64,000 nt of DNA from Sphingomonas metalli (GCF_014641735.1 NZ_BMIH01000001.1:186001-250000); one strand, 5' to 3'. Positions 19,673 to 27,212 are shown, counted from the first letter of the stretch. Numbers and translations: made by a program. The notes: a model not told the origin generated them from the sequence alone.

Positions 19673-19697
19673 TCTCCCTAACCGGGATCGCCTGACG

Positions 19698-19732
19698 GGG
19701 CAGGGTGGCGGCGACGCTCCCCTGCCCTTTTT
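19698..19732 (+). terminator. Intrinsic terminator after rplY
   Basis: An 8-bp GC stem (19698-19705 with 19720-19727), a 14-nt loop and a T5 run (728-732) form a standard terminator 25 bases after the rplY stop and 31 bases before pth. Confidence 0.8.
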
Positions 19733-19763
19733 CGTTGAATGCGGCGAAACGGAGACGAGCGCG

Positions 19764-20330
19764 ATGCAAATTTGGGCGGGGTTGGGCAATCCGGGCGCGC
19801 AACATGCGATGCAGCGGCACAATGTCGGCTTCATGGCGGTCGATGCGATCGCCGAGGTTCACGGCTTCGGCCCCGTGCGCAAGCAATTCCAGGGCTGGAC
19901 CCGCGAAGGACGGGTGGGCCAGCATAAGGTGCTGCTGTTGAAGCCGGCCACCTTCATGAACGAAAGCGGCCGGTCGATCGGCGAGGCGCTCCGCTTCTAC
20001 AAGCTCGGCGTAGAGGCGTTGACCGTCTTCCACGACGAGCTCGATCTGGCGCCGTTCCGCGTCAAGGTGAAGATCGGCGGCGGCGCCGCCGGCCATAATG
20101 GTCTGCGCTCCACCGACCAGCATTGCGGGCAGGACTATCGCCGCGTCCGCCTGGGCATCGGCCATCCCGGGCACAAGGATCGCGTCCATGGCTATGTGCT
20201 GGGCAATTACGCGAAGGAGGAGATCGATCCGCTGAGCGACATGCTCGGAGCGGTGTCCGCCGAAGCGCCGCTGCTCGCAGCCGGCGACGATGCGCGGTTC
20301 ATGAACGATGTCGCCCTGAGGCTCGGCTAG
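19764..20330 (+). CDS. pth: Peptidyl-tRNA hydrolase
   Basis: Releases tRNA from peptidyl-tRNA that dropped off ribosomes. The 188-residue protein has Asn9 (GLGNPG), the catalytic His19 (RHNVGFMAVD), the KPATFMNESG motif, HDELDL and GGGAAGHNGLRS. ATG 19764 is preceded by ACGGAGACG; longer frames run into the terminator. It lies downstream of rplY. Confidence 0.97.
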   Translation: MQIWAGLGNPGAQHAMQRHNVGFMAVDAIAEVHGFGPVRKQFQGWTREGRVGQHKVLLLKPATFMNESGRSIGEALRFYKLGVEALTVFHDELDLAPFRVKVKIGGGAAGHNGLRSTDQHCGQDYRRVRLGIGHPGHKDRVHGYVLGNYAKEEIDPLSDMLGAVSAEAPLLAAGDDARFMNDVALRLG

Positions 20331-20339
20331 CGCCCACCA

Positions 20340-20460
20340 TTGTAAATGATAGTCGCTCGCAAAGAAGGACATTGCAGTTGATAGTCGGTCGCAGAACAAT
20401 CAACACTTGCGACTTACTTGCAGATCGCGTGAGAACATCTCGCAAAAGTTGATTATTGTT
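20340..20460 (+). promoter_or_regulatory. AT-rich control region with repeated 15-bp boxes
   Basis: The box TGATAGTCGcTCGCA (20347-20361) is repeated as TGATAGTCGgTCGCA (20379-20393), a spacing of 32 bases or about three helical turns. A weaker copy in the opposite sense, TTGCGACTTACTTGCA, lies near 20407-20422. Such direct boxes suggest a cooperative repressor or activator upstream of the Cys4 mini-protein gene. Fur-type control is a possible reading because of the AATGATA start, but I cannot verify it. The stretch is clearly poorer in GC than its surroundings. Confidence 0.45.
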
Positions 20461-20528
20461 GTTTTGGGAACTTCTGCTGGGTAATGGCGGTTTCAGCGTT
20501 CAACTGTTCAATCTTCGGGAGATCAGCC

Positions 20529-20717
20529 ATGGCTCTTACCACCGCCGGTACCGCCGCTTGCGCCAAGTGCAAGTTCTTCGAGGCAGAAGCCTCGGCCGAG
20601 CTCGGCCTGTGCCGCTACAATCCGCCGATCAGCCAGCCGAGCGGCGACACCGCAGGCGTCTGGCCGAAGGTCGAGGCCAGCGACTGGTGCGGCCATTTCG
20701 AGCCCGCCACGGCCTGA
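20529..20717 (+). CDS. Cys4 mini-protein (putative zinc-binding)
   Basis: A 62-residue protein with Cys11 and Cys14 (CAKC), Cys28 (GLCRYNPP) and Cys54 (DWCGHFEP), a spacing compatible with one bound metal ion. The SDWCGHFEP tail and CRYNPP segment look conserved rather than random, but I know no function. ATG 20529 has a GGGAG seven bases upstream; an earlier ATG at 20484 lacks one. It is a single-gene unit between the boxed AT-rich region and a very strong terminator, which suggests it is well expressed. Confidence 0.82.
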   Translation: MALTTAGTAACAKCKFFEAEASAELGLCRYNPPISQPSGDTAGVWPKVEASDWCGHFEPATA

Positions 20718-20756
20718 TCCAGCTGGCCGCTCCGATGGGCGGCGCTACAGTCAAAG

Positions 20757-20792
20757 AGCCGGTCGCGAAGCATCGCGGCCGGCTTTTTTTTT
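20757..20792 (+). terminator. Strong intrinsic terminator
   Basis: A 12-bp stem with one G-U pair (20757-20768 with 20773-20784), an AGCA tetraloop and nine T (20784-20792) follow the Cys4 gene by 39 bases. This is the most canonical terminator in the window. Confidence 0.93.
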
Positions 20793-21136
20793 GGCGTGAC
20801 AGATGTTTTGGGGGGTCGCCGGGAGTTCGGCGTCCGCATGACGAGTCGATGCCGGGGTTAGCGGCGCGGCCCGACGCCTCCCGTGGGCCGGCTATGAAAG
20901 AGCCGATGTAGACCCGTCGCCGATCGACGCCTCCGCCATATGCCGGCGTGCCTAGGTGCTTCGTCTCGCTCGAACACACCTAAGGGCTCATGCCTTGGTT
21001 AGGACGACGGCCAATCCGACTGCCAGGCGGACGGCCAAAGGCTCCCTGCGCCAGTCTTATTCGTCAGGCAGATCTCACGGGACCGCACCCATTGGTCGGT
21101 AAACCGTTCATATGGCCCTGGAAGGCCACGAGTCGG
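20793..21136. other. Gene-poor interval
   Basis: No convincing coding sequence was found on either strand. Short open frames exist but lack ribosome-binding sites, recognisable segments and the codon pattern of neighbouring genes. A loose hairpin near 20979-21003 is too weak to call as an RNA gene. Confidence 0.5.
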
Positions 21137-21163
21137 CCGGGCCGCACCGCAAGGGCGGCCCGG
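21137..21163 (-). terminator. Hairpin after the TPR gene
   Basis: A perfect 9-bp GC stem (21137-21145 with 21155-21163) lies 9 bases past the stop of the minus-strand TPR gene. There is no T-run, so termination is probable rather than certain. Confidence 0.5.
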
Positions 21164-21171
21164 ACATGGCC

Positions 21172-21522
21172 TCAGCGCGTCGCGAGCCGGTCGGGGCTCA
21201 ACGTCAGGGCATGCTGCGCGATCGCATGCGCCGATACGCTCGCACCGGAGGGCATCAGCATCGCGACATCCGGCTGGTCCAACACGGCACGGTACAATTG
21301 CCGGGCGGCATCGGCACGTCCGGTGCGACCGTAGACGGCGGCGAGGTTGAGCATCAGTTCGGGTCGACGGGGATAGATGCGGCGCTCGGCTGTCAGCGTC
21401 GCTTCGGCCTGCGACAGGTCGCCCTGTGCAATCGCCTGATATCCGGTCCGATCGCCTTGAGCGAAGCCTGCTGCGGGCATCGCCATCGCGACCGCTGCCA
21501 CCGCCACCATCATCCTGCGCAT
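21172..21522 (-). CDS. Small exported tetratricopeptide-repeat protein
   Basis: A 116-residue protein with a signal peptide (basic start, hydrophobic core, AAGFAQG cleavage region near residue 22). Then about two TPR-like helices pairs follow: QGDLSQAEATLTAERRIYPRRPELMLNLAAVYGRTGRADAARQLYRAVL (given in part: QAEATLTAER, LMLNLAAVYGRTGR). ATG 21522 is favoured over the adjacent GTG because of an AGGAGAGAAGG just upstream. It stands alone in a gene-poor region, with a palindrome in its leader. Such periplasmic TPR proteins usually mediate protein contacts. Confidence 0.8.
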   Translation of the reverse strand: MRRMMVAVAAVAMAMPAAGFAQGDRTGYQAIAQGDLSQAEATLTAERRIYPRRPELMLNLAAVYGRTGRADAARQLYRAVLDQPDVAMLMPSGASVSAHAIAQHALTLSPDRLATR

Positions 21523-21565
21523 CACCTTCTCTCCTCGTCTACCCGACGCTCCGCGTTACGGTTTT

Positions 21566-21583
21566 GTGACACATTGATGTCAC
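21566..21583 (-). promoter_or_regulatory. Palindromic operator-like site upstream of the TPR gene
   Basis: GTGACA and TGTCAC form a perfect inverted repeat around a 6-base spacer, 44-61 bases upstream of the TPR start. The symmetry and position suit a dimeric regulator. The TGTGA-like half-sites are reminiscent of Crp/Fnr-family targets, but the 6+6+6 layout differs from the classical one. Confidence 0.4.
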
Positions 21584-22207
21584 TTTGAAGACGAACAGAC
21601 AAGTGCAATGGTTGCAGCGACGCCGGGCGGATCGCCCCCAAGCGGCAGCGTCGTGAACGCGACACCGGCCGCTCCCGTCCCGCAGCTATGAGATCCGCTG
21701 CGCCATCCGGACAGACCGCGGACTGCGCCGTCGTCCGGGCAACCAGCCGGCGTTCAGCCCGAGCGAGAACACCCGACGCCCCGCCGTCATTTTGGATCGA
21801 CGGTATTGGTGACACCTACAAGCGGTGGTGATGAAGCGACGCAGGGCAGGGCAAGGCGGAGCCCTCGAGATACAGCCTGGTGCGGAGGATGCGACGGCGC
21901 GATATCTTGCTGCCGCTGCGGGCCAGTTGAAACCTCGCCTGGTGCAGGCAAGCGCATCAAGCCCGGCGGTCTCCGCGCCTTTTCTGCGCGGTCTCAGCCT
22001 TTTGCAGGCGTAGTCCTCGGTTGCCTCTGGATGGACTGAGGTCCCGCCGCGCGTTCGCGAGCGGCCGAGGCAGCGGTATCGGACAGGCCTGGGCCGCCCG
22101 ACGGCAGAGCCCGCGCACGTCCGGCCACCATCGTCCCGAGGCTAGCGAGGGCGACGGTCTGCGGCCGCCCTCCCCACTACGGTGTCGACGAAGTCCGGCC
22201 TTGAGAC
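21584..22207. other. Gene-poor interval
   Basis: About 620 bases without a supported gene. A 62-codon frame at 21825-22013 and a 97-codon minus frame ending at 21522 are open, but neither has a recognisable protein pattern. There is no tRNA-like fold, tandem repeat or insertion-sequence end that I can see. It could be decayed coding sequence or untranslated DNA. Confidence 0.45.
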
Positions 22208-22237
22208 AAAAAAAGGGGCGGCCCGATGAGCCGCCCC
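22208..22237 (-). terminator. Intrinsic terminator of the tonB-exbBDD operon
   Basis: Read on the minus strand, an 8-bp GC stem (22230-22237 with 22215-22222) is followed by seven T (22214-22208). It lies 41 bases after the stop of the last exbD. Confidence 0.92.
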
Positions 22238-22277
22238 GTCCTGGCGAACCCGAAGGCTCGACCCGTTTCGCGATCGA

Positions 22278-22703
22278 TCAGAAATCGTTGCGATACTGCT
22301 CGTTGCCGATGAAGCCAAGCTTGGTGATCGCAGAGCGCTTGATCACCGCCAGCGTGCGATCGACCTGCTCGTAGCGTGCGTCGGGCGCCGGCTGGAAATG
22401 GAGCTCGGGCTCCGGGTTCATGCCGGCGGTCTGATCCAGATACTGGCGCAGCGTCACCTCGTCGACCGGGGCGCCGTTCCAGGCGACCGTGCCGGCGGCA
22501 TCGATGGTGATCTTGTTCTTGTCCGCGTTGACCGGGTTCGCCGGCGTCCGCGAGTTCTGCGGCAGATCCACCTTCACCGCATGGGTCTGGATCGGGATGG
22601 TGATGATGAACATGATGAGGAGCACGAGCATGACGTCGATCAGCGGCGTCGTGTTCATTTCCATCATCGGCTCGCCATCGTCGCGGCCTGCGCTCATTGC
22701 CAT
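22278..22703 (-). CDS. exbD: ExbD/TolR-family proton-channel protein (second copy)
   Basis: A 141-residue single-helix protein. The membrane segment contains the proton-carrying Asp23 (NTTPLIDVMLVLLIMF), followed by the periplasmic domain with KITIDAAGTVAWNG and the late helical part. With ExbB it energises TonB. It is the last gene of tonB-exbB-exbD-exbD, 23 bases after the first exbD, and a terminator follows. Two diverged ExbD copies in one operon are usual in sphingomonads and xanthomonads. Confidence 0.93.
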   Translation of the reverse strand: MAMSAGRDDGEPMMEMNTTPLIDVMLVLLIMFIITIPIQTHAVKVDLPQNSRTPANPVNADKNKITIDAAGTVAWNGAPVDEVTLRQYLDQTAGMNPEPELHFQPAPDARYEQVDRTLAVIKRSAITKLGFIGNEQYRNDF

Positions 22704-22726
22704 GGCTTATACTCCTCGGTGAGCCG

Positions 22727-23203
22727 TCAAACGCGCGGATTGGCGCCCGGCGGCGGCTCGGAAATGAAGCCGACGCGCGCGAAGCCGGCCGACTGCATCG
22801 TATAGATCGTACCGCCGATGCAGCGATACGGGGTGTTCACGTCGCCGCGGATGTGCGCCTCGGGCAGTTCCAGCCCTGCGGCGTTCGGTCCGCCCTGACG
22901 ATCGATCTCGGTCTTCAGCTTGTTGACCGCCAGCTCCAGCAATTCCTTGCTGTTGACGCGCGACAGGTTCCAGTAGACCGCGCACTCGCCATTCTCGGAG
23001 GTGACCGAGAGGTTGACGTTCTCCGGCTTGGTCTGCGTCGGGTCGAACCGCACGTCGGGAAGCTTGAGCGGCACGGTCTGCAGCACGACCGGGACCGCGA
23101 TCAGGAAGATGATCAGGAGCACCAGCATGACGTCCACGAGGGGCGTCGTGTTGATGTCCGACAACGGGGTCTCGTCAGAGCTCCCACCAACGCTCATCGC
23201 CAT
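22727..23203 (-). CDS. exbD: ExbD/TolR-family proton-channel protein (first copy)
   Basis: A 158-residue protein with the same layout as its neighbour: Asp24 in the membrane helix (NTTPLVDVMLVLLIIF). The periplasmic domain differs: it has two extra Cys (NGECAVYWN and PYRCIGG), which could form a disulfide, and a longer C-terminal tail ending in PPGANPRV. The divergence suggests the two ExbD proteins are not interchangeable, and may form mixed dimers. Confidence 0.92.
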   Translation of the reverse strand: MAMSVGGSSDETPLSDINTTPLVDVMLVLLIIFLIAVPVVLQTVPLKLPDVRFDPTQTKPENVNLSVTSENGECAVYWNLSRVNSKELLELAVNKLKTEIDRQGGPNAAGLELPEAHIRGDVNTPYRCIGGTIYTMQSAGFARVGFISEPPPGANPRV

Positions 23204-23293
23204 ATAAGGCAGTCCTATCCTTTAACATGCGCCGCACCCAGACGGGCCCGGCGGGTGGCGGAACCTGCCATGAGCAGGCTCCGCCCCTTGTGA

Positions 23294-24088
23294 TCAGCCG
23301 CGGGTCTGCACGCCACCGGCCTGGCCGGCGGTGGTGGTCGCAGCAGCCGGCTTCACCGGAGCCTTGGCAGCCGTCGCGACGGTCGGGCGGACCGCACCGT
23401 TCGAGGCGAGGAAGCCGAGCACGTCGTTCGAGAAGGCCGACAGGTCTTCAGCGATCGACTTGTTGCGGCGCTGCAGCCAGTTGTAGGCGAGCACGGCGGG
23501 AACCGCGACGACGAGGCCGAGCGCGGTCATGATGAGCGCCTCACCGACCGGACCGGCGACCGCGTCGATCGACGCCTGACCCGACGAGCCGATCTTGATC
23601 AGCGCGCGGTAGATGCCGATCACGGTGCCGAACAGGCCGATGAACGGTGCGGTCGCGCCGACCGTCGCGAGGAAGGCGAGACCGCCGCCCAGCTTCGAGT
23701 TGATCGCGGCCTCCGAGCGGGCCAGCGAGCCGTGCAGCCAGTCATGCGCCTCGACCGGATCGGTCAGGTTCTTGTGCTGCTCCTGGGCAGCCAGACCGTC
23801 GTCGACCAGCTGCTTGTAGGCCGAGTTCTTGTCGAGCTTCGACGAACCCTCGCGCAGGTCGCGCGACTGCCAGAAGCCCTGACGCACGCGCTTGGCCTGG
23901 TTGATCACCTTCTGCTGCTCGAAGAGCTTCGAGAACAGGATGTAGAAGGAGACGACCGACATCAGCACCAGGATGGTGAAGACCGACTGCGAGATGAGGC
24001 CGCCTTCGCGCAGCGCCGCACCGAGACCGTACGGGTTCGCTTCGGAGCCGGCGGCCGCGCCGCCAGCGGCCAGGATGGTGATGAGCAT
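23294..24088 (-). CDS. exbB: ExbB/TolQ-family proton-channel protein
   Basis: A 264-residue MotA/TolQ/ExbB protein with three membrane helices (about 31-52, 135-160, 182-203). The conserved segments GGGLAFLATVGATAPFIGLFGTV and VAGPVGEALIMTALGLVVAVPAVLAYN hold the Thr/Glu channel residues. An Ala/Thr/Pro-rich cytoplasmic tail follows residue 235. It lies between tonB (48 bases upstream) and exbD, as expected for a TonB energising complex rather than Tol-Pal. Confidence 0.94.
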   Translation of the reverse strand: MLITILAAGGAAAGSEANPYGLGAALREGGLISQSVFTILVLMSVVSFYILFSKLFEQQKVINQAKRVRQGFWQSRDLREGSSKLDKNSAYKQLVDDGLAAQEQHKNLTDPVEAHDWLHGSLARSEAAINSKLGGGLAFLATVGATAPFIGLFGTVIGIYRALIKIGSSGQASIDAVAGPVGEALIMTALGLVVAVPAVLAYNWLQRRNKSIAEDLSAFSNDVLGFLASNGAVRPTVATAAKAPVKPAAATTTAGQAGGVQTRG

Positions 24089-24136
24089 TGGGGTTGAGTC
24101 CTTTGGTTAGATCGTATGACGATGAACGTTGGGCCG

Positions 24137-24817
24137 TTATTGCGCCGGCATCTTCCACACCACGCGCCGGGACGAGCTCGACCGGATCGGATTGCCCGAC
24201 TGGTCGAGGGCCGGCGAGTAGCGTCCGCGCCGGGTGATCGCGGCGCAGGCGGCGCGATCGAGCGCGGCGGAGCCGCTCGACTGGGTGACGCGGCAGTTCT
24301 CGACGCGGCCCTGGGTGTTGATGTCCCAGGCGATGGCGGTCGTGCCTTCCTCTTCCGCGCGCAGCGAGCTGGGCGGATAGTCGTCGGTCGAGATCCAGTC
24401 CGCGGGATTCCCCTTCGCACCCGCAGCCTTGCTGACCACGGGAGCGGCCGGCGGCGCCGGCGGCGCAGGCGGAGCAGGCGGCGCAGGCGGAGCGACCGGC
24501 TGCGACGGCGGAATGATCGTCGAGGTGTTGATCGCCGGTGCGGGCACCGGGACGTTCACCACGGGCGGCGGCACGACGACCGTGGTCGGCGGCGGCGGCA
24601 GGTTCGGCTGGTCCGGCGGCGGCGGCGGCGGTTCGTCCGGCGGCGGCGGCGGCGGCGGCGGTTCGACGTCAAAGGTGTTCAGATCGCCCGACACCTGCTT
24701 GACGTACTTGTACGCCAGGCCGGTGATGAAGGCATAGCCAAGCAAGGCGTGGATGAGCACGACGATCACGATCGCGACCATCTTGCCGCCGCTCATCTTT
24801 TGGTCAACGTAGGCCAT
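24137..24817 (-). CDS. tonB: TonB energy transducer
   Basis: A 226-residue protein that couples the proton gradient to outer-membrane receptors. One N-terminal helix (about 12-34) contains the typical His23, followed by a proline-rich spacer (52-127) with runs of 8 and 6 Pro and a PPA repeat block, and the C-terminal TonB domain (about 140-226: DYPPSSLRAEEEGTTAIAWDI). Cys175 and Cys191 are spaced to allow a disulfide in the periplasm. ATG 24817 is chosen because translation from further upstream adds only Arg/Cys-rich residues. It heads the operon. Confidence 0.93.
   Translation of the reverse strand: MAYVDQKMSGGKMVAIVIVVLIHALLGYAFITGLAYKYVKQVSGDLNTFDVEPPPPPPPPDEPPPPPPDQPNLPPPPTTVVVPPPVVNVPVPAPAINTSTIIPPSQPVAPPAPPAPPAPPAPPAAPVVSKAAGAKGNPADWISTDDYPPSSLRAEEEGTTAIAWDINTQGRVENCRVTQSSGSAALDRAACAAITRRGRYSPALDQSGNPIRSSSSRRVVWKMPAQ
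24614..24661. repeat. CGG trinucleotide tracts encoding polyproline in TonB
   Basis: Six CGG units (24614-24631) and eight CGG units (24638-24661) are separated by one DE-coding spacer; on the minus strand all are CCG proline codons. Whole-unit slippage would change the spacer length but keep the frame. Confidence 0.85.
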
Positions 24818-25040
24818 TCGGCAACGACACTCCCTATGCTGTCCGGAACGCCGACGACACAATGCGGACACGAAGGCCCGCAACGGCGCTGGATCGGCAG
24901 CCCTCCGTGAACAGTTACCTGATTCCTACCGTCGAGCCGTTCGTCACGCAAACTCTTTGTCAGACGAAACAAACGTACAATCGCCTACGCGAAGCATATC
25001 AACTATGTGCCGCGATGGGACTGGGACAACCGGAGAGTTT

Positions 25041-25904
25041 ATGATCGACGTTAACAGGAGTGTGGCGGTGCTGCTCGTCGCGGCCCTCGCCTGCCCCGCA
25101 ACCGCCGCACAGGCGCCGGATTCGCGCCCCGTTCCTGCCACAAACGCTACCGGCCCGGCCGCCCCGCCCTATGCCGATCTGGCGGATTTGATCCAGGTCA
25201 GTCCGGTCATCGCGGACGCGACGATCCGCTCGACCGCCCGGATCAAGGGCGCCGAGGCCGCGAACGTCCCCGCCGGACGTCAGCGCCTCTATGTCACCGC
25301 CGATGTCGGGGCGCTGATTCGCGGTGAGGCAGGCCTGCCGCCCCGCATCGGCTATCTGCTCGACGTCGCGCCGGATGCGCGCGGGCGGATACCGAACCTC
25401 AAGAAGATGCGCGTGCTCGTCTTCGCCCGCCGGGTGACGGGCGTGGCCGATCAGCTTCAGCTCGCCGGACCGCAGGCCCAGATCGCCTGGTCCCCCGCTG
25501 CCGATTCGCGCGTCCGCACGATCGCCCGCGAGCTTCTTGCCACCGATGCGCCGCCGGCGATCACCGGGATCGGAAACGCCTTCCACGTACCGGGCGCCCT
25601 GCCGGGCGAGGGCGAGACGCAGGTCTTCCTCCAGACGCGCGACGCGCGGCCGGTCTCGCTCTCGATCCTGCGCCGTCCGGGTGAGCAGCCCCGCTGGTCG
25701 GTGGCGCTCGGCGAGATCGTCGACGAGGGCGCCGGCCCGCCCGCCCGCGACACGCTGCTCTGGTACCGGCTCGCCTGCGGATTGCCGGCCCAGCTGCCCG
25801 ACACGTCGGTCAGCCAGCTCGGGCCGGACGACGCGGCCCGTGCCCGCGAGGATTATCGCGTCGTTCTCGACGCTCTGGGACCCTGCACCCGGTCCGCTCG
25901 CTGA
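25041..25904 (+). CDS. Exported protein of unknown function
   Basis: A 287-residue protein with a signal peptide (hydrophobic core about 8-20, cleavage near ATAAQA). The mature region contains PPYADLADLIQVSPVIADATI, KMRVLVFARRV, and a late segment ALGEIVDEGAGPPARDTLLWYRLACGL; two late Cys (LACGLP, GPCTRS) may pair. I know it only as a type of conserved hypothetical protein of sphingomonads. ATG 25041 has CGGAGAG four bases upstream. It is divergent from tonB with a 223-base intergenic region. Confidence 0.82.
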   Translation: MIDVNRSVAVLLVAALACPATAAQAPDSRPVPATNATGPAAPPYADLADLIQVSPVIADATIRSTARIKGAEAANVPAGRQRLYVTADVGALIRGEAGLPPRIGYLLDVAPDARGRIPNLKKMRVLVFARRVTGVADQLQLAGPQAQIAWSPAADSRVRTIARELLATDAPPAITGIGNAFHVPGALPGEGETQVFLQTRDARPVSLSILRRPGEQPRWSVALGEIVDEGAGPPARDTLLWYRLACGLPAQLPDTSVSQLGPDDAARAREDYRVVLDALGPCTRSAR

Positions 25905-25930
25905 AGCTGCGCCCGATCAGCCAATATCGG

Positions 25931-26209
25931 TCAGCCGATATCGATCAGCTGACCCGTCACCGCCTCGGCATGCTCCAGATAGGCGATGGCGGCGGCGATG
26001 GCCGATTCGTCCACCGCCGGCCCCGTCGCGATCAGGTTGATTCGCATCGGTGCCCGGCGGGCGGCAATATCGGCGAGCGTCGCGGCCAGCAGCGCGCGTG
26101 CGGCAGCACCCGCCGGGCGCGGCACGATCGCCAGCGCGGTCGGCCCCTCCGCACGCTCCAACAGGTCCGGCACCGCCGCCGCCGACGCCGCTCGGAGCGG
26201 GGCGGTCAT
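25931..26209 (-). CDS. Rossmann-type mini-protein resembling the C-terminus of an SDR dehydrogenase
   Basis: A 92-residue protein. Its second half (APMRINLIATGPAVDESAI, then AIAYLEHAEAVTGQLIDIG) matches the last third of short-chain dehydrogenases, where RVN-IAPGP and VTGQ-IDVDGG are standard. The SDR nucleotide-binding glycines and the Tyr-x-x-x-Lys catalytic pair are absent. The start overlaps the folB stop by 4 bases, so it is translationally coupled to a folate gene. FolM-type pteridine reductases are SDRs, so a shrunken FolM relative is a tempting but unproven reading. Confidence 0.7.
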   Translation of the reverse strand: MTAPLRAASAAAVPDLLERAEGPTALAIVPRPAGAAARALLAATLADIAARRAPMRINLIATGPAVDESAIAAAIAYLEHAEAVTGQLIDIG

Positions 26210-26574
26210 CGCCGGTGGCGCGTGAGGGTGATGCCGATTGCCTCCCCGGCTTCGGCGATGGCGAGCTTCACGATCTTGACGGTGACGCTCAGCACCCGCT
26301 CGTCCTGAAGGAAGAGCGTGTCGCAGATATGATCGGCAAGTCCTTCGATCAGCGTGAAATGCAGCCCCGACGGCAATGCCGTCGCGGCGCGGCGCAGGTC
26401 CATATAGTTCTTCGAGGCCGAAAGGGGGGTGTCCGGCGTGAAGACGTCGGGACAGGCCAGTTCGACGGTCAGCGAGATCCGCAGCGGCTGCGGCAGGTGG
26501 GTCTCTTCGGAATAGATGCCGGTCAGCACCGGCACCTCCATGTCATGCACTTCGAGCAGCAGCCGGTCGTTCAT
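26206..26574 (-). CDS. folB: Dihydroneopterin aldolase family protein FolB
   Basis: A 122-residue FolB-type protein, which makes 6-hydroxymethyl-dihydropterin in folate synthesis. Visible are the start LLLEVHDMEVPVLTGIYSEE, the tunnel-fold ISLTVEL strand, the Tyr/Leu region NYMDLRRAA and the catalytic-helix segment HFTLIEGLADHICDTLF. The usual catalytic Lys equivalent may be VKIVKLAIA. ATG 26574 gives the family start; an upstream reading adds 21 Arg-rich residues. It overlaps the SDR-tail gene by 4 bases. Confidence 0.9.
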   Translation of the reverse strand: MNDRLLLEVHDMEVPVLTGIYSEETHLPQPLRISLTVELACPDVFTPDTPLSASKNYMDLRRAATALPSGLHFTLIEGLADHICDTLFLQDERVLSVTVKIVKLAIAEAGEAIGITLTRHRR

Positions 26575-26663
26575 GGCGCGGCGTCCTAGGCCCGGGCGGG
26601 CGGCAGGGCAATGTCGCGATCGTCCTTGCGCTGACACATGATGGCCCTACAGGGCGCGTCCCG

Positions 26664-27212
26664 ATGGATCATGCGGCAAGGACTATGGACGCAGACGCAG
26701 CGCTGACGACGATCGTGCCACTCTCGCCGGATCGCGACGCGGCGGTGGAGGATCTGCTCGACCGGGCCTTCGGACCCGACCGGCGCCTGCGCACCGCCTA
26801 CAAGGTCCGGGGAAGCAGCGCGCCGATCGCATCGCTGGGCTTTGCCGCGCTCGGCGCCGATGGCGAGCTGATCGGGTCGATCCAATGCTGGCCGGTCGCG
26901 CTGGCGACCGACAACGGCGCTTCGGTATCGATGATCATGCTGGGCCCCGTCGCGGTCTCGCCGGACCGGCAGCAGGGCGGCATCGGCCGCCGGCTGACCG
27001 AGGCCGCGCTGGCGGCCGCCGAACGGCAGGGGCTGGCCGGGGCGATCATGCTGATCGGCGACCCGGAATATTATGGCCGCTTCTTCGGCTTTTCCGCCGA
27101 GCGGACGGGCGGCTGGCGGCTGCCCGGCCCGTTCGAGGCGCGCCGGCTGCTGGCGCGCGGCGACGCCGTGCCGGCGCTGAGCGGTACGCTCGGACCCGAT
27201 CCGTCTCGCTGA
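26664..27212 (+). CDS. GNAT-family N-acetyltransferase
   Basis: A 182-residue acetyltransferase. The acetyl-CoA site is VAVSPDRQQGGIGRRLTEAAL (residues about 91-111; R/Q-x-x-G-x-G/A motif QQGGIG), and the later strand-helix IMLIGDPEYYGRFFGF is typical of the YhbS-like subgroup. Substrate is unknown. Starts at 26664 or 26685 (both ATG) are possible; an AAGG lies just before the second. It is divergent from folB. Confidence 0.87.
   Translation: MDHAARTMDADAALTTIVPLSPDRDAAVEDLLDRAFGPDRRLRTAYKVRGSSAPIASLGFAALGADGELIGSIQCWPVALATDNGASVSMIMLGPVAVSPDRQQGGIGRRLTEAALAAAERQGLAGAIMLIGDPEYYGRFFGFSAERTGGWRLPGPFEARRLLARGDAVPALSGTLGPDPSR

Noticed and set aside
21522..21815. Minus-strand frame of 97 codons upstream of the TPR gene
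   Set aside because: No ribosome-binding site, Arg-rich random composition, and it would run over the palindromic operator.
21825..22013. 62-codon plus-strand frame in the gene-poor region
   Set aside because: No similarity I can recognise and no clear Shine-Dalgarno; could be reconsidered if conserved.
24429..24737. Plus-strand Gly-rich frame that looks like a PE-PGRS-type or silk-like protein
   Set aside because: It is the reverse reading of the TonB proline tracts.
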